A stretch of 64,000 nt of DNA from an uncultured Microbacterium sp. Its GTDB lineage: Bacteria; Actinomycetota; Actinomycetes; Actinomycetales; Microbacteriaceae. The DNA lies in NCBI RefSeq assembly GCF_937927635.1, contig NZ_CALBRW010000003.1, positions 62,001 to 126,000 on the forward strand. Direction: 5' to 3'. Position 1 is the stretch's first letter; the number at the start of each line of letters is the position of its first letter. Positions 8,046 through 18,600 of this stretch are shown piece by piece. The position numbers and the translations under genes are program-made. The notes under the pieces were generated by a model, which saw only the letters and a program-made list of their open reading frames with translations, ran no database searches and had not been told where the DNA came from.

Positions 8046-8061
8046 GTCAAGCAGGGTTGAC
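8046..8061. promoter_or_regulatory. Operator-like palindrome 2 of the small HTH gene
   Basis: GTCAA-N6-TTGAC repeats the core of the palindrome at 8017-8036, with 27 bp between the centres. Two equal sites suggest cooperative binding by the adjacent HTH protein. Confidence 0.65.
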
Positions 8062-8106
8062 GATATTCCGGATCAGGCATGATGGACGGATGCCGATCGC
8101 GCCGCC

Positions 8107-8490
8107 ATGCGCGCCGACTTCTGGGACGCCTACTGCGGCACGGGCAACACCGAGCTCATCGACTACGCGCGGTCGCTGAAGAGCCGAGTCGGTCTGGCCA
8201 TCCTGTCGAACTCCGCCGACGGCGCCCGCGAGGAGGAGGCGCGGCGCTACGGCTTCTCGAAGATCTTCGACCCGATCTGCTACAGCCACGAACAGGGCGT
8301 GAGCAAGCCCGATCCTCAGGCATACCTCGCCACGCTGCGCCGGCTGGATGCCGATCCCGCCGACGTGCTGTTCATCGATGACCATCAGGAGTCCACTGAC
8401 GGCGCCGCGGCCATCGGCATCCGGGGCATCCTGCACCGCGACAATGCGACGACGATCGCCGCGATCGAGAGGTTCCTCGCTCGCGATTGA
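8107..8490 (+). pseudogene. HAD-like hydrolase lacking its N-terminus
   Basis: The 127 codons match the C-terminal two-thirds of a HAD subfamily IA hydrolase: motif II in LAILSNSADG, the lysine of GVSKPDPQAYL, and motif IV in VLFIDDHQESTDGA. The nucleophile motif DxDxT and the cap start are missing. An in-frame TGA at 8080-8082, with no earlier start after it, prevents a longer protein. An inactive remnant is most likely. It sits among toxin-antitoxin genes and remnants. Confidence 0.75.
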
Positions 8491-8495
8491 TCGGG

Positions 8496-8504
8496 TTATC
8501 CACA
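8496..8504 (+). promoter_or_regulatory. Single perfect DnaA box
   Basis: TTATCCACA matches the DnaA-box consensus exactly. It lies just after the HAD remnant and has no neighbouring boxes, so its role is unclear. Confidence 0.4.
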
Positions 8505-8592
8505 GCGCGGCGGATCGCCTCCGAAGCCGCACCTGATCGGGGAGCATGGATGCATGTTCTCGAGGCAGTGCAGAAGCAGATGACCTACCTGG

Positions 8593-8621
8593 TTGACCAA
8601 CGTTGGTCTGGTGCTTACCCT
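8593..8621 (+). promoter_or_regulatory. Promoter with embedded palindrome for the Phd-like antitoxin
   Basis: TTGACC (8593-8598) and TACCCT (8616-8621) are separated by 17 bp. A perfect 14-bp palindrome, GACCAACGTTGGTC (8595-8608), overlaps the -35. The -10 ends 6 nt before the antitoxin ATG, so the transcript would begin at the start codon. The palindrome is the expected place for antitoxin autorepression. Confidence 0.7.
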
Positions 8622-8627
8622 GACCGT

Positions 8628-8852
8628 ATGAAGACGGTGAAGGTGCAGTATGCGAAGACGCATCTGTCCTCTCTGCTGCACGACGTCGAAGCCGGCGAAG
8701 AAGTGATGATCGCGCGCGGTGATCGACCGGTTGCGCGTCTGGTTCCGCTTCAGACATCCGATCAGCGTGAACTGGGGTTCGTGCCGTATGACGTGCCCGA
8801 CTCGTTCTTCGATGCGCTTCCGGACGACGAGCTCTCAGCCTGGGAGTCCTGA
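8628..8852 (+). CDS. Phd/YefM-type antitoxin
   Basis: A 74-aa Phd-fold protein: VKVQYAKTHLSSLLHDVEAGEEVMIARGDRPVARLVPL is the DNA-binding Phd core, and the acidic C-terminus would bind a toxin. The partner PIN gene two bases downstream is broken, so this is an orphan antitoxin. Its promoter palindrome is intact, so it may still repress in trans or neutralise a related toxin. Confidence 0.87.
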   Translation: MKTVKVQYAKTHLSSLLHDVEAGEEVMIARGDRPVARLVPLQTSDQRELGFVPYDVPDSFFDALPDDELSAWES

Positions 8853-8854
8853 CA

Positions 8855-8926
8855 GTGCGGTTCCTGCTCGACACTCACGTGCTCCTCTGGGCACTCACCG
8901 CTCCCGAGCGTCTGAGTAGGCTCTAG
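8855..8926 (+). pseudogene. Truncated PIN-domain (VapC) toxin
   Basis: A GTG start 2 nt after the antitoxin stop opens a frame reading VRFLLDTHVLLWALTAPERL and ending in TAG after 23 codons. This is the exact N-terminus of the Phd-linked PIN toxins, with the first catalytic aspartate. The remaining hundred or so residues are absent, and the next gene begins within 3 nt. A deletion has removed the toxin. Confidence 0.85.
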
Positions 8927-8928
8927 GC

Positions 8929-9354
8929 ATGGGTACCGTCATGATCCTCCTGCACGTCCTGACCGCCGTCTTCATCGTCGGTCCGATGGCCATCATCCCG
9001 ATGACCGGCCTGCGCACACTGCGCTCCGGCAATGCCTCCGCGGTGCGCAGCCTTGCGAAGTCGACAGCGATCTTCTCCTGGCTGTCGCTGCTCACCTTCC
9101 TGCTCGGATTCGGCGTCGCCGGCATGTGGAAGATCAGCATGGGCACGCCGTGGGTGCTGATCTCGACCATCGCCTACGTGATCGCGTTCGTGCTGAGCAC
9201 CTTCGTCGTCGTGCCGCAGATGCGCAAGGCCGCCGACCAGGTCGAGGACGCGGCCGCGGGCGCCAAGCCCGCCGCCTATGGTGCGGTCGCCGCGTTCAGC
9301 GGCATCACGAGCCTGCTGCTGCTCGTGGTCGTCGTGCTCATGGTCGTGCACTGA
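8929..9354 (+). CDS. Four-helix membrane protein, DUF2269-like
   Basis: A 141-aa protein with four predicted membrane segments (about residues 3-27, 46-67, 73-97 and 115-140) and a short charged loop after the third. The pattern resembles the DUF2269 family of uncharacterised membrane proteins, but I am not certain. It is the first intact gene after the toxin-antitoxin remnants. It converges on the riboflavin operon with a 27-bp gap. No function can be inferred. Confidence 0.65.
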   Translation: MGTVMILLHVLTAVFIVGPMAIIPMTGLRTLRSGNASAVRSLAKSTAIFSWLSLLTFLLGFGVAGMWKISMGTPWVLISTIAYVIAFVLSTFVVVPQMRKAADQVEDAAAGAKPAAYGAVAAFSGITSLLLLVVVVLMVVH

Positions 9355-9381
9355 GCCTGGGCGCTTCACAGCACCTCTGCG

Positions 9382-9851
9382 TCAGCCCCGCAGCTGGGCG
9401 ATCACGCGTGCCGTGCGCAGAGCGGCCTCTGCGGCCTCCGCGCCCTTGTCCTCCTGTGAGTCGGCGAGGCCCGCACGGTCCAGCCCCTGCTGCTCGTCCT
9501 CGAGGGTGAGCACGCCGAAGCCCACCGGACGGCCGGCATCCAGCGCCACGCGGGTGAGTCCGTCGGTGGTCGCGGCGGAGATGTACTCGAAGTGCGGCGT
9601 GCCGCCTCGGACGATCACGCCGAGCGCGACCACGGCATCCGCTCCGCCGGCGAAAGCCGCCTGCGCGGCCACCGCCAGCTCGAACGACCCCGGCACGCGC
9701 ACCAGCGTGTGCTCGGCGCCGGATGCCTCCAGCACGCGCTGCGCGCCGGCGATCAGGCCGTTCGTGATGACCTCGTGCCAGGTGCCGGCGATGACGACGA
9801 CCCGCAGGCCGGTCCCGTCGACAGGGGAGGTGGTGGGGGCTCCGGCGCCGC

Positions 9852-9855
<4 letters not shown>
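9382..9855 (-). CDS. ribH: 6,7-dimethyl-8-ribityllumazine synthase
   Basis: A 157-aa lumazine synthase, which condenses 5-amino-6-ribitylaminouracil with 3,4-dihydroxy-2-butanone 4-phosphate. Conserved parts are VRVPGSFELAVAAQ, VALGVIVRGGTPHFEYI (with the active-site histidine nearby) and PVGFGVLTLEDEQQ. Family members assemble into icosahedral or pentameric shells. Its ATG overlaps the ribBA stop (ATGA). It is the last gene of the riboflavin operon. Confidence 0.97.
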
Positions 9856-11122
<1,267 letters not shown>

Positions 11123-11126
<4 letters not shown>

Positions 11127-11764
11127 CGCGAGCCTCCTTCCTGGGCGGTTTCCGGGGCAGTGCGGAACGCCAGCAGGCGCTCCACGTGGCGGGCGAGTAT
11201 GTCGGTCTCGAGGTTGACGACGTCGCCGGGGGTCAGCGCGCCGAGGATGGTGGCCTCGAGGGTCTCGGGGATGAGGGAGACCTCGAACCAGGCATCCGTC
11301 TCGGTGGCGTCGCTGACGGCGCTCACGGTCAGCGACGTCCCCGCCACGCTGATGGAGCCCTTGTCGACCACGAGCGGTGCGAGATCGGCGGGGAGTGAGA
11401 TGCGCAGCACGCGCCACTGGTCGCCCGGGCGCACCTCGAGCACGCTGCCGGTGCCGTCGACGTGCCCCTGCACGATGTGGCCGCCCAGTCGGGCGCCGAC
11501 CGGCATGGCCTTCTCGATGTTCACGCGCGACCCGACGCTCAGCGCGCCCAGCGCCGACACGTCGAGGGTCTGCTTCATGACATCCGCGTCGAACGTGTCC
11601 GGGGTGGAGCCGACCACGGTCAGGCACACTCCGCTGACGGCGATGGACTCGCCGTGCACGGCATCCGCTGCGGCACCCGGCGCGCGCACCGTGAGCCGCC
11701 AGCCGTCGCCGGACGGCGCGATTCCGGCGATCTCGCCGACTTCCTCGATGATTCCGGTGAACAT
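11123..11764 (-). CDS. ribE: Riboflavin synthase, alpha subunit
   Basis: A 213-aa enzyme made of two lumazine-binding barrels. It dismutates two lumazines to riboflavin and the uracil precursor. It starts with the classic MFTGIIEEVG, and the barrels carry SIAVSGVCLTVV and SISVAGTSLTVS. It works as a trimer with RibH supplying substrate. Its start overlaps the ribD stop by one base. Confidence 0.97.
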
Positions 11765-12801
11765 CAGTCTCCTTCTTCCGAGTTCTCGCCGGCCGCCGGG
11801 TGGGCGACGGCCAGCAGGTCGTCGCCCAGGGGCAGCCATTCGTCGATGATCAGGCGGCGTGCGGCCGCGATGGTCGGCACGCCGATGTCCGTGAGCGCGA
11901 GGCGCTCCCCACCCAGCAGCACCGGGGCGAGGTACACCAGCACGGTGTCGGCCAGGCCGGCGGCGAGGAACGCGCTGGCCAGGGTCGGGCCGCCCTCCAC
12001 GAACACACGCTGGATGCCGCGGGTGCGCAGGTCCTCGAGCACGGAGATCAGGTCGTGCGTGTCGTAGAACAGCGGTGCGTGAGGGTGGCTGCGCAAGGCG
12101 GCATCCGCAGGCGTCTGGCGCGACCCGATCACGACGGGGACGGGCTGGTGCTCGTACAGGGCGTCGCCGTCTCGGGCGGTGAGTGACGGGTCGTCGGCGA
12201 GGACGGTTCCGGTGCCGACGACGATGGCGTCGGATGCCGCGCGGCGGCGGTGCACGTCGGCGCGGGCGGTAGGTCCGGTGATCCACTGGCTGGTGCCGTC
12301 GGATGCCGCGGCGCGGCCGTCCAGGCTCTGCGCCCACTTCACGGTGACGTGCGGGCGGCCCAGGCGCTGCGCGGTGATCCAGTCATGGATGAGGGCTTCC
12401 GCAGCATCCGCCTGCTCACCTGATTCGACGTCGACGCCGGCGGTGCGCATCCGGTCGGCGCCACCCGACGCGCGCGGGTTGGGGTCGTCCATCGCGTAGA
12501 CCACGCGGCCGATGCCGGCGTCGATGAGGGCCTGCGAGCACGGACCGGTGCGGCCGGTGTGGTTGCAGGGCTCCAGGGTCACGACGGCCGTGGCACCCGT
12601 GGCGGCGCCGGGCGTGAGCTTTGAGAGCGCGTCGACCTCGGCGTGCGGGGTGCCCGCGCCGCGGTGCCAGCCCTCGGCGAGGATCTCGCCGGAGGCGGAG
12701 AGGATGACGGCGCCGACCTGCGGGTTCGTGCTGCGCGGGCCGTTCGCGGCCAGTGCCAGCGCGCGGGTCATCGCGTCGCGTTCCGCCTGCGTGGATGCCA
12801 T
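11764..12801 (-). CDS. ribD: Riboflavin-specific deaminase/reductase
   Basis: A 345-aa bifunctional enzyme for the second and third steps after GTP opening. The N-terminal deaminase has the zinc motif HAEVDAL followed by EPCNHTGRTGPC. The C-terminal reductase has VTVKWAQSLDGR and FVEGGPTLASAFL. It is the first gene behind the FMN riboswitch. AGAGGA stands before the ATG. Confidence 0.97.
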   Translation of the reverse strand: MASTQAERDAMTRALALAANGPRSTNPQVGAVILSASGEILAEGWHRGAGTPHAEVDALSKLTPGAATGATAVVTLEPCNHTGRTGPCSQALIDAGIGRVVYAMDDPNPRASGGADRMRTAGVDVESGEQADAAEALIHDWITAQRLGRPHVTVKWAQSLDGRAAASDGTSQWITGPTARADVHRRRAASDAIVVGTGTVLADDPSLTARDGDALYEHQPVPVVIGSRQTPADAALRSHPHAPLFYDTHDLISVLEDLRTRGIQRVFVEGGPTLASAFLAAGLADTVLVYLAPVLLGGERLALTDIGVPTIAAARRLIIDEWLPLGDDLLAVAHPAAGENSEEGD

Positions 12802-12854
12802 CCGTCGTCCTCTTCTGGATCTCCGGGGCAGGCTCCACGCACGAACGCGTCGCC

Positions 12855-12991
12855 CGTGCTGCCTCTCCTCCGGACTAGCGAACCTGAGTTCGCATCACCG
12901 TCGGTCCTGGAATTCCACCAGATCGGCGCCTGTGACCAGGCGTTCGCGGACTGTCACCGCCGGTTCGGATTCTCACCGACCCCGGAGCACG
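12855..12991 (-). promoter_or_regulatory. FMN riboswitch (RFN element)
   Basis: Read on the minus strand, the leader has the RFN order: CTCCGGGGTCGGTG, AACCGGCGGTGACAGTCC, GGAATTCCAGGACCGACGGT and CTAGTCCGGA. The ends pair as P1 (CGTGCT at 12991-12986 with AGCACG at 12860-12855). ribD begins 53 nt downstream. FMN binding would switch off the rib operon. I see no clear terminator before ribD, so control may act on translation. Confidence 0.95.
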
Positions 12992-13002
12992 TTGATGCTC
13001 TG

Positions 13003-13008
13003 AGTCTA
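13003..13008 (-). promoter_or_regulatory. -10 hexamer of the riboflavin operon
   Basis: On the minus strand TAGACT lies about 12 nt upstream of the P1 helix of the riboswitch, which would start the transcript at the base of the aptamer. No clear -35 is visible. Confidence 0.5.
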
Positions 13009-13046
13009 CTCAACGTGGCATCCGCGGATTCATTCCCCGTCATATT

Positions 13047-13910
13047 TCACTTCAGCAGCCGCGACAGCCGGCGGTCGGCGAGGATCTTCCCGCCGGTCTG
13101 GCAAGTGGGGCAGTACTCCAGACTGCGGTCGGCGAAGAACACGCTGCGCACGGTGTCGCCGCACATCGGGCAGGCCTCGCCGCGGCGGGCGTGCACGCGG
13201 AATCCCGCTCGCTTGGCATCCTTCAGCTGCGCCGGCGGCTTGCCGGACGCGACCCGGATCGCCTCGCGCAGGGTGGACTGCATGGCCTCGTAGAGCCGGT
13301 CGATCTCGGTGTCGTCCAGGTTGCCCGCCGGCGCGTACGGCGACATCCTCGCCACGTGCAGGATCTCGTCGCTGTAGGCGTTGCCGATGCCGGCGATCAG
13401 GCCCTGATCGCGCAGCAGGCCCTTGATCTGCATCCGCCTGCCCGCGAGCAATGCTGCGAACGCGTCGCGCGTGAACGCAGGATCCAGCGGGTCGGGGCCG
13501 AGCCGTGCGATGCCGGGGACCTCCTGGGGATCGCGCACGACGTACACGGCCAGGGACTTCTTGGTGCCGGCCTCGGTGAGGTCGAACCCGCTGCCGTCGT
13601 CCAGTGCCACGCGCAGTGCGATGGGGCTTCTGCCCGGCTTGATGAGCGTGGTCGGCAGGGCGTCGTACCAGCGCAGCCAGCCGGCCTTGGCCAGGTGGAA
13701 CACCAGATGCAGATCGTCACCGCAGACCAGGTCGAGGAACTTGCCGTGCCTGGCTGTCGCGGTGATCTCCGCACCCGCAAGCGCGGTGTGCGGCGGATCG
13801 AACGTCTTCAGCGCCGCGATCTCGCCCACGCTCGTGCGGGTGATCGCGTGCCCCACGGCGCGCTCGCCGAGGAAGTCGACGAGCCCCTGCACCTCCGGCA
13901 TCTCGGGCAT
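13047..13910 (-). CDS. Fpg/Nei family DNA glycosylase
   Basis: A 287-aa base-excision repair enzyme that removes oxidised bases. After removal of Met the N-terminus is the catalytic PE (MPEMPEVQG). The H2TH region contains QIKGLLRDQGLIAGIGNAYSDEIL in two parts, and the C-terminal zinc finger has CPMC and CPTC. GFRVHARRGE resembles neighbours of the finger in Nei-like actinobacterial proteins, so MutM versus Nei is not settled. The start at 13910 is fixed by the PE rule. Confidence 0.92.
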   Translation of the reverse strand: MPEMPEVQGLVDFLGERAVGHAITRTSVGEIAALKTFDPPHTALAGAEITATARHGKFLDLVCGDDLHLVFHLAKAGWLRWYDALPTTLIKPGRSPIALRVALDDGSGFDLTEAGTKKSLAVYVVRDPQEVPGIARLGPDPLDPAFTRDAFAALLAGRRMQIKGLLRDQGLIAGIGNAYSDEILHVARMSPYAPAGNLDDTEIDRLYEAMQSTLREAIRVASGKPPAQLKDAKRAGFRVHARRGEACPMCGDTVRSVFFADRSLEYCPTCQTGGKILADRRLSRLLK

Positions 13911-13950
13911 GCTGCCATCCTGGCATCCGGCACCGACATGCGACAGGACA

Positions 13951-14514
13951 TCAGAGCACCGGCCACTCCACGGGCGTGCGGTCATCCGTGGCCAGCAGTC
14001 CTGCGATCCAGCCGTCGTCGCGGCCGCGCGGACCGGCGAGGCCCTGGCGCAGCATCCCCTCGTAGCGGAAGCCGAGTCCTCGGGCGGTGCGGGCGGAGGG
14101 GATGTTGCCCACCACAGCCCGCCAGGTCAGGCGAACCAGCTTCAGCTCGCCGAAGGCGTAGTCCACCACCGCACGGGCGGCTTCGCCCATCACGCCCTGA
14201 CCGCGGTGCGCAGCGGTGCCCCAGTAGCCGATCTCGGCCTCGCCGCCGTGCGGATGCTGCGTGATCCTGTGCAGACCGATCATGCCCGCCAGGACGCCGT
14301 CGCGGCGGATGGCCCACACGGTCTCCACCCCGTCGGCCCACCACGAGTCCACCAGACCGATGAAGTCCTCGGCATCCGACCGGGAGTACGGGCTCGGCAC
14401 CGTCGTCCAGCGCGACACCTCCGGGTCCTGGCAGGCGGCGGTGATCGCGTCGACGTCGGCCTCGGTCGGGATCGAGAGGACGAGGCGGTCGGTGCGCAGG
14501 ATGACGGGTTGCAT
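13951..14514 (-). CDS. GNAT acetyltransferase, RimJ/RimL type
   Basis: A 187-aa protein with the RimJ/L-type layout: LRTDRLVLSIPTEADVDAI at the N-terminus, EIGYWGTAAHRGQGVMGEAARAV in two parts as the acetyl-CoA binding strand and loop, and a GLGFRYEGML tail. It would transfer acetyl from acetyl-CoA to an amine, with unknown substrate. TAGCGT (14521-14526) lies exactly 6 nt before the ATG, suggesting a leaderless mRNA. Confidence 0.88.
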   Translation of the reverse strand: MQPVILRTDRLVLSIPTEADVDAITAACQDPEVSRWTTVPSPYSRSDAEDFIGLVDSWWADGVETVWAIRRDGVLAGMIGLHRITQHPHGGEAEIGYWGTAAHRGQGVMGEAARAVVDYAFGELKLVRLTWRAVVGNIPSARTARGLGFRYEGMLRQGLAGPRGRDDGWIAGLLATDDRTPVEWPVL

Positions 14515-14723
14515 CCGTCCACGCTAGACGGGCGGTGCCGGATCACTGATGCTCCGATGCGCGCCTGGCGTGTCTCGCGCCCGGCGGGGCTCGACACGCG
14601 GCGAGTGTTCGTCGGCATCCGTGATCCGTCACGGGCCATGGGCCGAGCAGCGGCATCAGACGGTCGGCGGGCCGGTAGTATGTCACACACGGCCGTTCCG
14701 CCGCGAGCCCTGGGAGGACGGCC

Positions 14724-15629
14724 ATGACGACGCAGCGCTCATCGCCCCGTGGCGTGGGGGTCTCGCTGCTGGCATCCGCCCTGTTCGCGAGCATCTTCTA
14801 CCTGACCGCGCAGTTGAGCTCCTCCGCCGAAGTCGTCTGGGCCTGGCGCGTGTTCGTCACGCTGGGGCTGTATCTGCTGGCGCTGTGGATTCCGGCATCC
14901 CGCGACGAGCTTCGCGTGCTGTTCCGCAGGCTGCGCACCCGCTGGTGGATGCCGCTGCTCGCCCTGCTGCTGGCGAGCATCGTCGGCTTCGAGCTGTGGC
15001 TGTTCATGTGGGCGCCCATGCACGGGCACGGCCTGGACGCGTCGCTGGGCTACCTGCTGCTGCCCATCACCCTGGTGCTGGGCGGGCGCTTCATCCTGCA
15101 CGCGCATGTCAGCCGGATGCAGTGGGCGGTCGTGGCGCTGGCGGTGGTGGCCGTCGTGGTGAAGATCGCGGCGACCCCACAGCTGTCGTGGGTGACGATC
15201 GCCATCTGCATCCCGTATGCGGTGTATTTCGTCGTGCGGCAGCGCTTCGGACTGGACGGCCCGCTGGTGTTCGGCATGGAACTGGCGCTCATGTCGCCGG
15301 TCGCCGTCGTCGCTCTGGTCACCGCGGTTCCCGGCCCGCTGCCGGTGCCGGAGCTCATGGGTCTCGCCGCGGTCGGCCTGCTGGGCGGTTTCGGCATGAT
15401 CCTGTATCTCGCGGCATCCAGCATGCTGTCCATGCCGGTGTTCGGACTGCTCAGCTATGTGGAGCCCGTGCTGCTGGTCGCGGTGGCGTTCGTCCTGGGG
15501 GAGCGGATGCAGGGAGCGGATGCCGTGGCCTACGGCATCCTGGCCGCAGCTCTCGCCCTGCTGGCCGTGGAAGGATTCCGGGCCGCCCGACGCCGCCCGC
15601 CGGAGCCGGATGTCGGTGCGGCCGATTAG
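14724..15629 (+). CDS. EamA/DMT-superfamily permease
   Basis: A 301-aa membrane protein with ten predicted helices arranged as two EamA repeats, ending in a short basic tail. The WAPMHGHG loop and the second-half LSYVEPVLLVAVAFVLGE resemble RarD-type members. It probably exports small metabolites; the substrate is unknown. GGGAGGA stands about 9 nt before the ATG. The 209 bp upstream hold no gene that I recognise. Confidence 0.85.
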   Translation: MTTQRSSPRGVGVSLLASALFASIFYLTAQLSSSAEVVWAWRVFVTLGLYLLALWIPASRDELRVLFRRLRTRWWMPLLALLLASIVGFELWLFMWAPMHGHGLDASLGYLLLPITLVLGGRFILHAHVSRMQWAVVALAVVAVVVKIAATPQLSWVTIAICIPYAVYFVVRQRFGLDGPLVFGMELALMSPVAVVALVTAVPGPLPVPELMGLAAVGLLGGFGMILYLAASSMLSMPVFGLLSYVEPVLLVAVAFVLGERMQGADAVAYGILAAALALLAVEGFRAARRRPPEPDVGAAD

Positions 15630-15638
15630 ACTTTTCCG

Positions 15639-18600
15639 GTGACTGTTCCGGGGATTCTGCGCGCCTTGGAAGAGGCGAACCTGTACCGCGATGCCCTCAC
15701 CTGGGCGCAGACCGATGGCGAGATCTCGGTGGTCGACGGGCTCGACGCCCCGGTCATCGCCGGGCTGCTGACCAAGCGCGCACAGGCGGGCCACCCGGCA
15801 TCCGCTCTGGTCGTCACCCCGACCGGCCGCCGGGCCGAGTCCGTGGCGGCGGCGCTGGGCACCTACCTGGCGGATGCCGAGATCCTCACCTTCCCCGCCT
15901 GGGAGACGCTGCCGCACGAGCGCCTGAGCCCCAGCCCCGACACCGTCGGGCGGCGCCTGGCCACGCTGCGCCGCATCACCACCTGGGACGGCTCCACGCC
16001 GCTGATCGTGGTGGCCTCGGTCCGGGCGGCGCTGCAGCCGGTGGCCGCGAACCTGGGTGACGCCGCACCTCTCGAACTGCGGCTCGGCGGTCGAGGGATC
16101 GAGCTCGAGGATGCCGTGGAGCAGCTCGTCGAGCGCGCGTACTCCCGCGTCGACATGGTGTCCCGCCGTGGTGAGTTCGCCGTGCGCGGCGGCATCCTGG
16201 ACGTCTTCCCGCCGACGTCCGATCATCCTGCGCGGGTGGAGTTCTTCGGTGACGAGGTCGATCAGATCCGGGCCTTCTCGGTGGCCGACCAGCGCTCGCT
16301 GCCGGGCGATGTCGCCTCGGTCGAGCTGCCCGCCAGCCGCGAGCTGCTGCTGACCGCCGAGGTGCGCGAGCGCGCCGCTGCGCTCGTGAGCGCGTTCCCC
16401 GCCATCTCCGGGATGCTGGAGAAGATGGCCGAGGGCATCCCGGTCGAGGGCATGGAGTCGCTGCTGCCTGCTGTCGCGGGTCCGCTGGTGACCCTGGCCG
16501 AGTACCTGCCGGAGGGTTCGGCCACGGCCATCGTCGACCCGGAGCGCGCGAGCGCCCGCGCGCAGAACCTCGGCGAGACCAACCGGGAGTTCCTGGAAGC
16601 CGCGTGGAGCGCCGCGACCTCGGGCGCCTCCGCGCCCATCGACCTCGACGCAGGCGACTTCATCTCCATCGCCCGGCTGCGTGAGATCGTCCGCGGGCGC
16701 GACGGCGTGTGGTGGCGATTGAGTGCGTTCGCCACGGATGACGCGGATGCCGCGAACCTGGACTCGTCGATCATCCCGTCGTTCCACGGGAACGTCGACG
16801 GCGCCGTCTCCTTCGTGCAGGCTCGCCTGGGCGAGGGCTGGCGCGTGGTCGTCGTCGCCTCCGGGCAGGGGCTGGTCGAGCGCGCACGTGATGTGCTCAG
16901 CGACCGCGGCATGGCGGCCAGAGTGCTCGAGGATCTCGCCGAGGCTCCGGATGCCGGTGTCGCGACGCTTGTGGTCGGAGCCGTGGAGTCCGGCTTCCAG
17001 GTGCCCGAGGCGAAGCTGGCGGTGCTCACCGACAGCGAGTTCTACGGCCGCACCATCGGCGGCGACCAGCGGGTCGTCAAGAAGCTGGCCTCGCGCCGGC
17101 GCAACGTCGTCGATCCGCTGCAGCTGAAGCAGGGCGACTACGTCGTGCACATCACGCACGGCATCGGCCGGTTCGTGGAGATGACCAAGCGCGAGGTGTC
17201 CTCCGGCGGCCGGCACGCCGTCAAGTCGACGCGCGAGTACCTGGTGCTCGAGTACGCGCCGTCCAAGCGCGGGTACCCGGGCGACAAGCTGTACGTACCC
17301 ACCGACCAGCTGGACCTGTTGTCGAAGTATGTCGGCGGCGAGGCGCCCGCGCTGTCGAAGATGGGCGGCAGCGACTGGTCGGCAGCCAAGGGCAAGGCCC
17401 GCAAGGCCGTGCGTGACATCGCCGTCGAGCTGGTCAAGCTGTACTCCGCACGCGTGAACTCGAAGGGGTACGCGTTCGGGCCGGACACCCCCTGGCAGCG
17501 CGAGCTGGAGGAGGCGTTCCCGTTCGCCGAGACGCACGACCAGCTGCAGACCATCGACGAGATCAAGGCCGACATGGAACGGCCGATCCCGATGGACCGG
17601 CTGCTGTCGGGAGATGTCGGCTTCGGCAAGACCGAAGTGGCCGTGCGGGCCGCGTTCAAGGCCATCCAGGAGGGCAAGCAGGTCGCCATGCTCGTGCCGA
17701 CCACTCTGCTGGTCAAGCAGCACATGGAGACCTTCACCGAGCGCTTCGCCGGCTTCCCCGTGAAGGTGCGTCCGCTCTCGCGCTTCCAGACCGACAAAGA
17801 GGCCCGGCTCACCCTGCAGGGGCTCGTCGACGGATCGGTCGACATGGTCATCGGCACGCACCGCATCCTCACCGATCAGGTGATCTTCAAGGACCTGGGT
17901 CTGATGATCATCGACGAGGAGCAGCGCTTCGGCGTGGAGCACAAGGACGCGCTGAAGAAGATGAAGACCAACGTCGACATCCTCGCCATGAGCGCGACGC
18001 CCATCCCGCGCACGCTGGAGATGGCGGTCACCGGCATCCGCGAGATGTCCACCCTGCAGACGCCGCCGGAGGACCGGCATCCGATCCTCTCCTTCGTCGG
18101 ACCCCGCAGCGACAAGCAGATCGCCGCGGCGATCCGCCGCGAGATCCTGCGCGAGGGCCAGGTGTTCTTCGTGCACAACCGTGTGCAGTCCATCCAGCGG
18201 GTGGCGTCCGAGCTGGCGGAGCTGGTGCCCGAGGCGCGCATCGCCGTCGCGCACGGCAAGATGGGCGAGCACCAGCTGGAGCAGGTCGTCGACGACTTCT
18301 GGGAGCGCAAGTACGACGTGCTGGTCTCGACGACCATCATCGAGACGGGCCTGGACATCTCCAACGCCAACACGATCATCATCGACAGGGCCGACAAGTA
18401 CGGTCTGTCGCAGCTGCACCAGCTGCGCGGACGCGTGGGCCGCGGGCGCGAGCGCGCGTACGCGTACTTCCTGTACGACGACGCCAAGCCGCTCTCGGAG
18501 ACGGCCGCCGATCGGCTGCAGACCATCGCCGTGAACAACGAGCTGGGTTCGGGAATGCAGGTGGCGCTGAAGGACCTCGAGCTGCGCGGTGCCGGCAACC

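Noticed and set aside
8107..8490. Functional HAD phosphatase
   Set aside because: The DxDxT nucleophile motif is absent and an in-frame stop blocks a longer product.
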